A stretch of DNA of 64,000 nucleotides from UBA5078 sp051252515 (GCA_051252515.1 JBPOFS010000002.1:186001-250000); one strand, 5' to 3'; counted from the first letter of the stretch, positions 19,123 through 28,314 are shown. Notes: a model not told the origin generated them from the letters alone. Translations and numbers: made by a program.

Positions 19123-19811
19123 AGAGACAATCTGGGTTTACACTCATCGAAGTGATTCTCTCCCTTGCGTTGACCGCGATGCTGTTAAGCCTGCTCAGTA
19201 CGGGCATGTACAGCGTGATGAACGACTGGGAAAACGATACGCAAGCGCTCGATGAAAGCCTTGATGAAACCGTGGCGATCCTGCAATTAGAGCGTGCCCT
19301 ACAAGGTGCCTTTCCTCACAGTTTTAGAGACGAAGAATCGCTGTCGCGTTTTGTGTACTTCGAAGGCGATAGTGAAGTGCTCACATGGGTGTCGACGGTG
19401 TCACCTCAGCGCAGTGGTGGCCTAACCGCGTGGTATTTAGAATCCGATAATCAAGACGGCGTGTCACTACGATTAGCCGGCGCGATGAGTGACGACCCCA
19501 CATCACGTTTAGAGAATGCAGAACCGCGCATATTGCTTCCCAACTACACCGCCACGTTCTCCTATCTTTATGAAGAACTCGATTTTAGTAAACAGTGGAG
19601 CGACGATTGGTCAGCGCGCGCCTTGTTTACTCTGCCTTTGGCGGTACACGTACGCCTTACCCCCATAGACCCCGATGCTGATCGCGAGGATGAACTCGAC
19701 ATCATCGCTAGGATCAGAGCCAACACCCATCGCTCTTTACGCCCTGCGTTTGGCGGCAGCCCTTCAGTGGGAACCGGGTTCTCGCCAAGTCCGCAACTTG
19801 GAGGGCAATAA
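19119..19811 (+). CDS. gspJ: Minor pseudopilin GspJ
   Basis: A 230-residue pseudopilin with a very short leader and the site RQSGFTLIEVILSLALTAML. The larger globular domain fits GspJ. It ends one base before the gspK ATG. The C-terminal 20 residues are Gly/Ser/Pro-rich. Confidence 0.9.
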   Translation: MKRQSGFTLIEVILSLALTAMLLSLLSTGMYSVMNDWENDTQALDESLDETVAILQLERALQGAFPHSFRDEESLSRFVYFEGDSEVLTWVSTVSPQRSGGLTAWYLESDNQDGVSLRLAGAMSDDPTSRLENAEPRILLPNYTATFSYLYEELDFSKQWSDDWSARALFTLPLAVHVRLTPIDPDADREDELDIIARIRANTHRSLRPAFGGSPSVGTGFSPSPQLGGQ

Positions 19812-19812
19812 T

Positions 19813-20814
19813 ATGCGCAGACAAAAAGGCTCCGTGATTATTATTGTGCTTTGGACTTCTGTGTTGCTCACGGTGTTAGTCACCGTGATGGCGGGCAAAG
19901 TGCAATTGTCTGCCAAAACCGCCTTTCACAATGCCTCCGCGGTGACCGACATGGCCGATGTTAATTCCGCGATGAACAAAGCCGAGATGGAATTGATCAT
20001 GGAAAGAATGACCAACCCCATCGATGAAGTCATTGAAGTGGACGAGGACGGCAACTCAAGGGAAAAAGACAATCGCTTTAACGGCCAAGCCTTAACGCTT
20101 AACTACCCTGCAGGGGAGGATATGGTCGTGCGTATCTTTGACCATGCGGGCAAGATCAATATTGGAGCCTTGAATCAGCAACAACTGCGTTTGTTGATCG
20201 AACACTTATTGGGCGAGGACCCCGACCCCAGTGAGGTTCAAGACCTGCTAACAGCCTGGAACGACTGGGCGGACCTCAATGATGCCGCGGGGATTAACGG
20301 TGCGGACAAAGACTACTATGAGTCCCTTGACCCGCCCTACACTCCGCGTAATTTCTCGGAGCTCGATAGTGTGGAAGAGATTCGCTTGATTCGCGGTTTC
20401 GATGATTTGTTCAAGGATGTGAACTTGGATGCGGCCTTTACCATCTATGGCAACACTTCCACAGTGAATATGAATTTTGCCACCCGAGAGGCAATGCAGT
20501 TGCTGCCAGGGCTTAATGATGAGCTGATAGAAGAGATTATTGCTTACCGGGAACGTAAGGACTTTCGCAATAAACCGGACGTTGCCAATATAGTGCCGTT
20601 GGATGATTTCGTGCTGTTGTCGGATTGGATAGGCAGCAATACGTCGAGTTTCTACTCAGTGTTCGCCTACCCTAAGGCTGATGCTGAAGTAGACGTCACG
20701 CAGGCCTATATGGAGATCATCGAGGTAAGAGGCCCAAGAGAGCGCGCGCGAGTCTATAAGGTTGACCCTTACGGCCGCCTGCCGGACACCTCGCCCCCAC
20801 AAGTGGACGACTAA
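19813..20814 (+). CDS. gspK: Minor pseudopilin GspK
   Basis: A 333-residue pseudopilin, the large tip subunit. The N-terminus is RQKGSVIIIVLWTSVLLTVL, where the usual Glu5 of pseudopilins is replaced by a hydrophobic residue as is normal for GspK. An inserted alpha domain carries repeated Leu-rich helix-hairpin-helix-like segments (LLPGLNDELIEEIIAYRERK). The frame extends upstream within gspJ, but the ATG at 19813 gives the expected leader. Its stop overlaps the convergent O-antigen ATPase gene by 4 bases, and it closes the operon. Confidence 0.92.
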   Translation: MRRQKGSVIIIVLWTSVLLTVLVTVMAGKVQLSAKTAFHNASAVTDMADVNSAMNKAEMELIMERMTNPIDEVIEVDEDGNSREKDNRFNGQALTLNYPAGEDMVVRIFDHAGKINIGALNQQQLRLLIEHLLGEDPDPSEVQDLLTAWNDWADLNDAAGINGADKDYYESLDPPYTPRNFSELDSVEEIRLIRGFDDLFKDVNLDAAFTIYGNTSTVNMNFATREAMQLLPGLNDELIEEIIAYRERKDFRNKPDVANIVPLDDFVLLSDWIGSNTSSFYSVFAYPKADAEVDVTQAYMEIIEVRGPRERARVYKVDPYGRLPDTSPPQVDD

Positions 20815-22007
20815 GGGCGCTGGATATCCCAGTCGGCACGCATAATAAGCGAGCCGACCCCTTTAGTAGGTCTAATCTTAATGAGCTTGCTGAGCTTGGT
20901 TTCATACCACAGCAATCCGCTTTCCTCTGCCACACCTCCGATCACATAGAACTCGCCCACGCGCATTGATATCGCATTGACGCGGATGCGCACCGTCAGC
21001 ACCTCGCCTTTCTTAAACGGTCCCTTAGGCACATCTTCCCGGTCGGTGGTGAGATAGGCCGATTGAATCTCATCTAGGGTACGCATGATGGCAAAACCAA
21101 AATTGCACACCAAGCCCTCTTTGCGAATCTCAATCTTCGATTCGAGAATAATGTCGCTCAATGGCTCCACCTCCTCGATCTCTCGCCCGTCCAAGTCTTT
21201 CACTGTGGTGTATAGCACGCGGCAGTCTTTCACATTGCGATCGTCGACCGTGTTGATGTCAGCCGCTTCGTGCAGTTCCACGTTCTTGCTATTGCAATGA
21301 TCTTCATACATTGCCACCACGTGATGGCTTTCGCCGATCTCGCGGATCTTGCCTTTCTCTAACCAAATCGCCGTGTCACATAACTCTTGTACGTGATACA
21401 TGGAGTGGCTACAGAAGATCATGGTTTTCTTTTGCTTGCGGAACTCGTTCATGCGCTCGACGCATTTTTTCTGAAAGGCGATGTCTCCAACAGAAAGGGC
21501 TTCGTCGATCACTAGCACATCGGGGTTCACCATAGTGGCGATAGAGAATGCTAGGCGCACGTACATGCCAGAGGAGTAAGTTTTAACAGGGCGGTCGATG
21601 AAGTCACCGAGTTCGGAAAACTCGATGATCTGTTTTTCGATCTCGGCGATATTGGCATCGGGCACCCCGAGTAGTGCGGCGTTGAGGTAAATATTGCGAC
21701 GCCCCGTGAACTCAGGATGAAAGCCAGCGCCCAGTTCCAATAAGGCAGCCACTTGACCCTTTATCGCAATGTTTCCAGAGGAAGGTTGTAGCGTGCCCAC
21801 CAAAAGCTTCATCAGCGTCGATTTGCCTGCGCCATTGTCACCGATGATGCCAAGGCTGCGCCCTTCTAACACGGAGAAGGAAATATCCTGAAGTACATGG
21901 AAGTTTTTATGGCGGGGCTTGCGCAGCAATAGCTCTAATAACCGATCCTGAGGACGGTCATACATTCTAAAATCTTTGCTAACATTCTCTACTGATATGC
22001 TGTGCAT
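20811..22007 (-). CDS. wzt: O-antigen/polysaccharide ABC exporter, ATP-binding protein (Wzt type)
   Basis: A 398-residue ATPase for export of lipid-linked polysaccharide. The ATPase domain (about residues 1-240) has Walker A GDNGAGKST, signature YSSGMYVRLAFSIA and Walker B VLVIDEALSVGD, typical of the teichoic/O-antigen subfamily. About residues 255-398 form an extra beta-rich domain like the Wzt C-terminal domain, which in known systems recognises the modified end of the O-polysaccharide. It is the last gene of a minus-strand run that begins with the type I secretion ATPase, with gaps of 20-40 bases, so the two exporters are probably cotranscribed. Confidence 0.9.
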   Translation of the reverse strand: MHSISVENVSKDFRMYDRPQDRLLELLLRKPRHKNFHVLQDISFSVLEGRSLGIIGDNGAGKSTLMKLLVGTLQPSSGNIAIKGQVAALLELGAGFHPEFTGRRNIYLNAALLGVPDANIAEIEKQIIEFSELGDFIDRPVKTYSSGMYVRLAFSIATMVNPDVLVIDEALSVGDIAFQKKCVERMNEFRKQKKTMIFCSHSMYHVQELCDTAIWLEKGKIREIGESHHVVAMYEDHCNSKNVELHEAADINTVDDRNVKDCRVLYTTVKDLDGREIEEVEPLSDIILESKIEIRKEGLVCNFGFAIMRTLDEIQSAYLTTDREDVPKGPFKKGEVLTVRIRVNAISMRVGEFYVIGGVAEESGLLWYETKLSKLIKIRPTKGVGSLIMRADWDIQRP

Positions 22008-22026
22008 CTATCTATATCTCTGAAAT

Positions 22027-22827
22027 TTACAAGACATCCCCGAAGGCATGCTTGATCCGCATAAAAACCCAGCCACCGAAGCAATAGGTGAAAAGTGACA
22101 CGGGCACTATGATCTGAAAACTGGTCATGTCGAATGTGCCCAGAAGCACTAGGCCTCGGTACATCTCAACAAAGCTGTGCATGGGGTTGAACAATAGCCA
22201 TGGCTGATACTCAACGGGAATCAGTGAGATCGGGTAGACGATGGGCGTTAAGAAAAACCATGAGGTTAGTGTTAGCGCTACGATCTGTTGGATGTCTCTT
22301 AGGAACACGCAAAAGGCTGAAAGGATGGCGACAAGGCCCATCGTGAATAGAAACTGGAACGCAAACACGATAGGCACAAAGACCCACATCAAATTGAAAT
22401 AGCCTTGGGTGCTCAAATAGACAAGGAACAGAGACAAGGCAATGCCATGGACCATATAGGGCACGATGGTGCCGACACCAGGGATGATCTGCACGGGAAA
22501 CATCACTTTAGTGATAAGTGGCGCTTTCTCGATTAGCAAGCCACTGGCGCGGCCCATGGCGTCGCCAAAAGCAAACCATGGCAAGTAGCCCATCATCATA
22601 AACACGACAAAGGGCGTATTGCCGTACTCCACAGGCATAGGCGCGCGAAACACCACGCTGAACACAAAGGAGTAGATGAGAATATTGACGATAGGCGTGA
22701 CGAACAACCACACCATGCCGCCGAGAGAGCCGGCGAACTGGCCAGTAAAATCCTGGCGAACAAAATTGTGAAAGAGGCGGTAATGCACAATAGGGGCGAA
22801 CAGCCACTGGCGAAGCAGATTAAACAT
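22027..22827 (-). CDS. wzm: O-antigen/polysaccharide ABC exporter, permease (Wzm type)
   Basis: A 266-residue ABC-2 permease with six hydrophobic segments. The N-terminus with FVRQDFTGQFAGSLGGMVWL and the end FMRIKHAFGDVL match the O-antigen/capsule permease family. It forms the channel with the adjacent ATPase gene, 19 bases downstream. It starts 39 bases after the TolC-type gene. Confidence 0.9.
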   Translation of the reverse strand: MFNLLRQWLFAPIVHYRLFHNFVRQDFTGQFAGSLGGMVWLFVTPIVNILIYSFVFSVVFRAPMPVEYGNTPFVVFMMMGYLPWFAFGDAMGRASGLLIEKAPLITKVMFPVQIIPGVGTIVPYMVHGIALSLFLVYLSTQGYFNLMWVFVPIVFAFQFLFTMGLVAILSAFCVFLRDIQQIVALTLTSWFFLTPIVYPISLIPVEYQPWLLFNPMHSFVEMYRGLVLLGTFDMTSFQIIVPVSLFTYCFGGWVFMRIKHAFGDVL

Positions 22828-22866
22828 TCTTAGTCCAAACTATGTGTTGAGAGTAGCAGCGAATTA

Positions 22867-24234
22867 CTACGGGGCGACTAACCAAGTGCCGACCTCGGAA
22901 AGATCATCGGCGCTGAGTGCGCCCGCTTCGCGCTTAAGAATGAGATTGTAACGAATGTGGTCGTAGCGTGCGCGTTGTAAATCACGTTCTGCACGAAAGC
23001 GATTCCCTAAAGCGTTCAAAACATCGACGCTGTTCACAGTTCCGAGTTCAAAACCCCGTTGCTGAGCGGTGTAAGAAAGAGCTGTAGATTCGGCAAGACG
23101 CTCCGCTGCCCGTACGCGCAATTCACTGGATTTGACTTGCAGGAAGGCTGTGCGAGTACGTTGTATAATCTCGAGTTCAATTTGTCGTAGCTCGTTCTCA
23201 GCAATTCTGTGATGACTGCGTGCTTCGCTAACGCTGGCTTTGTTGCTGCCGCTTGTAAATATTGGGATTGAAACATTCAAGCCGATGTAGTCTGTCGTTG
23301 TACGGTTGGCTTGTAAGGCATTGTCGAACCCGATGTTGGAGTCTTGCTTTTGCGCAATAAGCGAAACGGTCGGCATATAGGCGCCTTTGCTCTGTGAGAT
23401 ATTTTTGTTTGCCGCGCGTACTGCAAACTCGCGAGCAATAATCTGTTTATTGTCGTTACGCGCAAGTTTCAGCCAGGCATCTACACTGCCTTCTAATACG
23501 GGAATATCGACTTCTTCATCAAGGCGGAAGAGCTCACCTACATTGATCCCAGAGACGGCACGCAACTGCTCTTTCGCAATTGCCAACTCGCTTTCTAGAT
23601 TTAGCTGATCGGCCTGCACGCTGGCCTGCCGCGCTTGTGCTTCATAAAGGTCAGTAATCTGCGCAGCCTGCAAACTATATAAGCTCTCGATTTGTGCTAG
23701 TTGTTGGTCTACGGCTTCTAGCTCGGCTTGCGCAGAAGTAGCGGCATCTTGCGCCTGCAGCACGGCAAAATACTTCTCGGCCACGTCCGTCAAAACATAG
23801 GCAAGTTGTCCGTAGTATTCGGCTTCGGATTGATCTTCCAATAAATAAGCTTGGCTGCGCGCACTAAATGCCTGCCAGTTAAACAGTACTTGAGTAAGTT
23901 GAACAGAATATCGTTCGCCGCGGTATTTTGTGGTTTGGTTAATGGCGTCTTGAGTTTGCGTATTGTCAGAGATGCTGGCGCTGGCGTTAATTTGCGGCAG
24001 TAGTTGCCCATTGGCCGCGCGTTTGCGCGCGGAGCTGATGTTCAAACGTTCGCGGGAGATCCGAAGCTCGGGGCTGTAATCTAAAGCAGCCGTAAAGAAG
24101 TCCTCTAGCGTGCTGCCCTGCACAATGATGCGGGTAACAGCTTGGTCTTCAATCTCAGCCGCATTGATTGTGATGACAGGCAGTGTGCTCAGAGAAAGCG
24201 CGAGCGCGGGGATAAGTAATCGCTTCATAGTCAT
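22867..24234 (-). CDS. TolC-family outer-membrane channel of type I secretion
   Basis: A 455-residue outer-membrane efflux protein. A signal peptide (about residues 1-25, ending INAAE) is followed by two repeated coiled-coil/beta units typical of TolC (LRISRERLNISSARKRAANG; RTRTAFLQVKSSELRVRAAE). It would form the outer-membrane exit duct for the HlyD-type adaptor and ABC ATPase encoded just upstream. The start is taken at ATG 24234, which overlaps the adaptor stop codon; a second ATG lies at 24228. In Caulobacter the equivalent role is RsaF. Confidence 0.9.
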   Translation of the reverse strand: MTMKRLLIPALALSLSTLPVITINAAEIEDQAVTRIIVQGSTLEDFFTAALDYSPELRISRERLNISSARKRAANGQLLPQINASASISDNTQTQDAINQTTKYRGERYSVQLTQVLFNWQAFSARSQAYLLEDQSEAEYYGQLAYVLTDVAEKYFAVLQAQDAATSAQAELEAVDQQLAQIESLYSLQAAQITDLYEAQARQASVQADQLNLESELAIAKEQLRAVSGINVGELFRLDEEVDIPVLEGSVDAWLKLARNDNKQIIAREFAVRAANKNISQSKGAYMPTVSLIAQKQDSNIGFDNALQANRTTTDYIGLNVSIPIFTSGSNKASVSEARSHHRIAENELRQIELEIIQRTRTAFLQVKSSELRVRAAERLAESTALSYTAQQRGFELGTVNSVDVLNALGNRFRAERDLQRARYDHIRYNLILKREAGALSADDLSEVGTWLVAP

Positions 24235-25601
24235 CAATCTTCTCGCATGGCGCGGGCTAACGCATTAGAGAAAGGCTTCATTACATACTGCACAAAGGTG
24301 CGTGAGCCAGAGTTGATAAATACTTCGGCAGGCATGCCTGGCACCAAGATGAGATCGCCTAGTTCTACTATACCTTCTGGCGAGACAGTAACGCGTGCAA
24401 GATAATAGGGCATCCCTGTATTGGGATCAGACATTGCATCCGCGGACACTGAAATAACATGACCTCCGATTGACGGCACAGAACTACCAAAGCTAGAGAA
24501 GCGGATGGTGGCCTCTTGGCCTGCTTGCACGCGATCGATGTCTGTTAGTGAAACACGTGCCTCGATGATCAGCTCATCACTTTGTGGCACCACTTCGCCA
24601 ATAGGAGCTCCGGATCTAATGACTCCGCCTTCGTTATGATACTGCATGCCGCTAACGATGCCTGATTCGGGGGCACGGATGATTGTGCGGTTGACCACAT
24701 CAGTTAACGCTATCATGCGCTCGCGAATATCTTTAAGACGGGTTTGTGTATCGCTTAATTGCGTTACCACGTCAGATTGGAATTCATTTTCGGTTTGCAG
24801 AATCTGCAATTCAGTCTCACCTACTTGCATCTGCGTGGATGAAATAGTCGCCAATAACTCGGCGGCCTCTCCGCTGAAGGCCGCATGGCTGCGTTCCAAC
24901 TCGCGTAGACGCAATTTATTGGAAAACCCTTGTTCCAACAAAATGCGGGTGTCAGCCAATTCATCACCGAACGAGGCCGCCAACGTCTCTTTGCTCGCCT
25001 TCATGGCCTCTAAGCCTGTGACGCGGGAGTGTAATTGTTCTATGCGTTGTTCCAACACTGCCACACTGCCTTCGCGAGATCTTTTGCGTGCAGAAAATAT
25101 CTGATTCTGAGCCATCATCTCAGCACGTGCATCGTCATCACTGGCAGAAAGCGTGGCAGGAAAGTTAATGCTCTCGGCATCATCGCGTTCGGCAATCAGG
25201 CGTGCTTCTAGTGCGCTAAGCGCTACAAACTGCGCGCTGGCAATTTCGAGCTGTGCGTGTGATTGGGTGTTGTCGAGTTCGATCAGAGGGTCGCCCGCTT
25301 CCACGACGTCGCCATCGCGTGCATAAATGCGGCTGATCATGCCGCCTTCAAGATGTTGCAATACTTTCTTATAAGAGCGAACAGTCACAGAGCCTGGCGC
25401 ATGGGCGGCCCCTTCGATTGGTGCCACGGAGGCCCAAACGCCGAACACACCAAACACTAGAAAGACGATTATGAGGCCAACGCGACGTGGTGCGTCCATA
25501 TTGGTTTCCAGATCGATTGTTCTAGATGTGCGAGTTTGCGCATTGGACTTACTGGCAGTCACTGCGGGGAAGTTATCTTTAGCCTTCTTAATATCTGTCA
25601 C
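24234..25601 (-). CDS. Type I secretion membrane fusion protein (HlyD/PrtE family)
   Basis: A 455-residue periplasmic adaptor. One transmembrane helix lies near residues 38-58, followed by the biotinyl-lipoyl-like half-motif HLEGGMISRIYARDGDVVEA, a long coiled-coil hairpin (about 105-290) and the second lipoyl half with a beta-barrel (RAPESGIVSGMQYHNEGGVI). This is the PrtE/RsaE type that works with PrtD-type ATPases. The start is GTG at 25601, with GGGAC 9-14 bases before it. It overlaps the TolC-type gene. Confidence 0.92.
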   Translation of the reverse strand: MTDIKKAKDNFPAVTASKSNAQTRTSRTIDLETNMDAPRRVGLIIVFLVFGVFGVWASVAPIEGAAHAPGSVTVRSYKKVLQHLEGGMISRIYARDGDVVEAGDPLIELDNTQSHAQLEIASAQFVALSALEARLIAERDDAESINFPATLSASDDDARAEMMAQNQIFSARKRSREGSVAVLEQRIEQLHSRVTGLEAMKASKETLAASFGDELADTRILLEQGFSNKLRLRELERSHAAFSGEAAELLATISSTQMQVGETELQILQTENEFQSDVVTQLSDTQTRLKDIRERMIALTDVVNRTIIRAPESGIVSGMQYHNEGGVIRSGAPIGEVVPQSDELIIEARVSLTDIDRVQAGQEATIRFSSFGSSVPSIGGHVISVSADAMSDPNTGMPYYLARVTVSPEGIVELGDLILVPGMPAEVFINSGSRTFVQYVMKPFSNALARAMRED

Positions 25602-25638
25602 TGTTTAATGTCCCAAACTGGTAAATACTGTAAGTGCA

Positions 25639-27348
25639 TCATGCTTGCGCTGGCTTGCCTTGCGGCATGAGTTGAGAAAGTACTTGCTCGCTCGGGCCAA
25701 AGCTTTTAGCCGCGCCATCTTTCATCACTAAAATTTTATCGGCCACCTTTAGCACCATGGTGCGATGGGTGATGACAATCACCGTGCTGCCTTGTTCCTT
25801 AACTCGCTGAAGCGCTAGCACGAGTTCGCGTTCGCCTTGATCATCAAGATTGGAGTTCGGTTCATCTAATACTAATAGTTTCGGGTTGCCATAGACGGCA
25901 CGGGCTAAGCCAATGCGTTGGCGTTGGCCGCCAGAAAGTATGCCGCCGCTGCCGCCAATCACCGTGTCATAACCGTTAGGAAGGCGCAGAATAAGATCGT
26001 GGACTCCGGCCAGCTGTGCGGCCGCTACGACTTTCTCTGAGTCCAATTCGCCAAAGCGGCTGATGTTCTCCGAGATCGAACCATCAAACAGCTCAATGTC
26101 TTGTGGTAGGTAGCCTAAGTGAGGGCCAAGCTCGCGGCGATCCCAAGCGAATATGTCGGCACCGTCTAAGCGCACCTTGCCACCGCCTGTTGGCCAAAGG
26201 CCAAGTAAGGCTCGAGCGAGACAGGATTTGCCGGAAGCACTTGGGCCTACTATGCCTAAAATTTCGCCTGCTTCTAGCTCAAAACCAACACCTAACACTA
26301 CAGGTCCTTTGGCTCCTGGTGGTGTCACATAAATGCCTTCAACGCTGATCTGTCCAGTTGGCGCTGGTAATGACATTGTGTCTATATCGGCAGGGATGCG
26401 TTCTAATAGTTGACCGAGACGTTCATATTGCGCACGTGCAACCGCAAAGCCTTTCCAGGTGCCCACCAGCATATCGATTGGCGCTAATGCGCGACCTAGC
26501 AACAACGAGCCTGCGATTACCATTCCGGGGGAAATTTCTTGTCTAAGTGCAAGTAAGGCACCAAGGCCTAGAATCAGGGACTGGGTGATAAGCCGGAAAG
26601 ATTTAGAGAGATTGCCTAAAAGCCCTGCACGACGGCTAGCTTCGGTTTGAAGTAATAGCACTTTGTCTGCGCGTTCTTGTTGGCGGTGCCGGATGCCTTC
26701 GATCATGCCCATGGCGGCGATCACTTCAGAGTTGCGCATGCTGCCATTGATCTGGTTATTGACCCAATTGGCTTCGACGTTGGCTTCTTTGAGTTTGCTG
26801 TTAGTCGTTTTTTCCGTGGCGTAAGCAAAAGCAATCATGACGATGCCGGAAATAATGCCCACGATGCCAAACCAAGGGTGGAACATAAACATAACGGCGA
26901 TATAGATCGGAAACCACGGGGCATCGAAAAAGGCGAATAGGCCGTTGCCGGTCATGAATTGGCGTAGTTGTGACAGATCGCTGCTAGGTTGTGAGCCGTT
27001 ACCGGCTCCACCGTTATATAGGTTTTGCTTAAAGCTGGCATCGAAGACGCGATCGCGTAGGCCCGTCTCAATTTTATTACTCGCGCTAGTAAGGATCATG
27101 GTGCGCACCCATTCGAAGCCCCCCATAGCCATCAGCAAGAGCACCATAATGATGCTGAGCATCGTGAGGGTCGATAGGCTGCCGCTGGACATGACGCGAT
27201 CATAGACCTGCAGCATATAGAGCACAGGCACTAACATCAGAATATTGATGGCGGCACTAAAGGCGCCGGCATAGATAAAATAGCGGCGAACGGCTTTGAA
27301 AGACTCAAAGAGCTCTTTATAGCGGATTTTACTTTTTGGATCGTTCAT
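25639..27348 (-). CDS. Type I secretion ABC transporter (PrtD/RsaD family)
   Basis: A 569-residue half-transporter with an N-terminal membrane domain of about six helices (residues 20-310) and a C-terminal ATPase with Walker A GPSASGKSCLARAL, signature LSGGQRQRIGLARA and Walker B LLVLDEPNSNLD. There is no N-terminal C39-like domain, which puts it with PrtD/AprD/RsaD exporters of RTX proteases and S-layer proteins rather than HlyB. It leads a five-gene minus-strand operon and lies near the RsaA-like RTX gene, its likely substrate. Confidence 0.93.
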   Translation of the reverse strand: MNDPKSKIRYKELFESFKAVRRYFIYAGAFSAAINILMLVPVLYMLQVYDRVMSSGSLSTLTMLSIIMVLLLMAMGGFEWVRTMILTSASNKIETGLRDRVFDASFKQNLYNGGAGNGSQPSSDLSQLRQFMTGNGLFAFFDAPWFPIYIAVMFMFHPWFGIVGIISGIVMIAFAYATEKTTNSKLKEANVEANWVNNQINGSMRNSEVIAAMGMIEGIRHRQQERADKVLLLQTEASRRAGLLGNLSKSFRLITQSLILGLGALLALRQEISPGMVIAGSLLLGRALAPIDMLVGTWKGFAVARAQYERLGQLLERIPADIDTMSLPAPTGQISVEGIYVTPPGAKGPVVLGVGFELEAGEILGIVGPSASGKSCLARALLGLWPTGGGKVRLDGADIFAWDRRELGPHLGYLPQDIELFDGSISENISRFGELDSEKVVAAAQLAGVHDLILRLPNGYDTVIGGSGGILSGGQRQRIGLARAVYGNPKLLVLDEPNSNLDDQGERELVLALQRVKEQGSTVIVITHRTMVLKVADKILVMKDGAAKSFGPSEQVLSQLMPQGKPAQA

Positions 27349-27486
27349 TGAGGCTTCTTATACTTTAAGTTTTTAATTTATGAGTCAGCTATTTGGGGCA
27401 CAATTTCTGCCTTTTCAAGCTTTTGCTGCGATAAAGGCGCGATTGTACACCTTCACCGCTTCCTCTGTTAGGTTGCCGCTTTTGCT

Positions 27487-28185
27487 TTAAAGTTCCTGCT
27501 TTCCTTCGGCTAAGGCCTGCAAAGTCTCGGGTTCATTAATCAGCAAGCAGCCTGGGCCGTCACGTTTAACTATTTGCTTGGCTTGCAGTGTTTGAAACAC
27601 TCGGGTCACGGTCTCTCGGCTCAAGCTCAGCATGATCGCGATCTCCATATGGGTTGGAGGATTAAGGATCATCGACGGCACTTGGCCGTTCTTCTCTTGG
27701 GCGCTAAGCAACATCCAAAGCTGACAGCACACACGCTGGCTGATATTGGGCAAGCCCAAGAGCGAGCGTTGGCGTGTCATCTGTCGCAGTCGTGCGGCCA
27801 AGCGTTCGCCTAATACGTTAAAGATATTAGGGTGCTTCAGCATGATGTCGCGCAGACTATCCATAGGGATAAACACGGTAACAGCCGCTGTTAGCGCGAT
27901 GACATACTCGGGTTGTGTGCCGTGGTCAAAAAGCCCTAGTTCGCCGCAGAAGTCGCCCGGTTCGACAAAATAAAGGCCCACTTCGCGACCATCAATGGTA
28001 AAATCAACTCCCTGCAGGCGGCCCTCAAATAAAAAGCAAATCGCCTCTTCATGAATTCCTGCATTAAGCACAATGCCGCGGCGCGCAAATTTGCGCATAT
28101 TCGACAGCGCGGCCAGCTCACTCAATATTTCGTGAGGCAAAGGCTTCAATATAGGGAAAGTGCTGAGCAACTCTGGGGTTACCAC
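27487..28185 (-). CDS. Crp/Fnr-family transcriptional regulator
   Basis: About 232 residues: an N-terminal cyclic-nucleotide-binding fold (residues 10-130) and a C-terminal winged helix. The recognition helix SRETVTRV carries the Arg-Glu-x-x-x-Arg residues that in E. coli CRP read TGTGA. In the binding cassette GELGLFDHGTQPEY, the CRP Arg-Ser pair that holds the cAMP phosphate is replaced by Pro-Glu, so cAMP binding of the usual kind is doubtful. There is no FNR cysteine cluster. I chose GTG 28185; the frame runs to a GTG at 28293, but a TATAAT box at 28231-28236 means the longer form would begin upstream of its own promoter. Confidence 0.85.
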   Translation of the reverse strand: MVTPELLSTFPILKPLPHEILSELAALSNMRKFARRGIVLNAGIHEEAICFLFEGRLQGVDFTIDGREVGLYFVEPGDFCGELGLFDHGTQPEYVIALTAAVTVFIPMDSLRDIMLKHPNIFNVLGERLAARLRQMTRQRSLLGLPNISQRVCCQLWMLLSAQEKNGQVPSMILNPPTHMEIAIMLSLSRETVTRVFQTLQAKQIVKRDGPGCLLINEPETLQALAEGKQEL

Positions 28186-28230
28186 GATATTGTTTTTGTC
28201 CCTGATGGCTGGATTTCGCAACGCTCGGGC

Positions 28231-28258
28231 ATTATAGAAGCTTGAAGATGAATAGCAA
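28231..28258 (-). promoter_or_regulatory. Predicted promoter of the Crp/Fnr regulator gene
   Basis: On the minus strand TTGCTA (28253-28258) is followed after 16 bases by a perfect TATAAT (28231-28236). The predicted start is near 28224, upstream of the GTG at 28185. The CRP-like palindrome 28279-28294 would be centred about 62 bases upstream of that start, a class I activator position. Confidence 0.55.
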
Positions 28259-28278
28259 ACGCCAGTAATTGCGTGCCA

Positions 28279-28294
28279 TGTGACTGTAATCACC
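28279..28294. promoter_or_regulatory. CRP-like site between the regulator and fecR-like genes
   Basis: TGTGACTGTAATCACC fits TGTGA-N6-TCAC(A), one base short of perfect symmetry. On the plus strand it is followed, with the palindrome centre 29.5 bases before it, by TATCCT (28316-28321), the presumed -10 of the fecR-cyclase operon; this places the site at about -41.5, a class II position. The same layout recurs before the S-layer gene. Confidence 0.75.
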
Positions 28295-28314
28295 CAGCAT
28301 TAAATTAACTTGCC

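Noticed and set aside
28186..28293. Longer start of the Crp/Fnr regulator at GTG 28293
   Set aside because: It would begin inside the CRP-like palindrome and upstream of the predicted TATAAT promoter; the added residues resemble no regulator.
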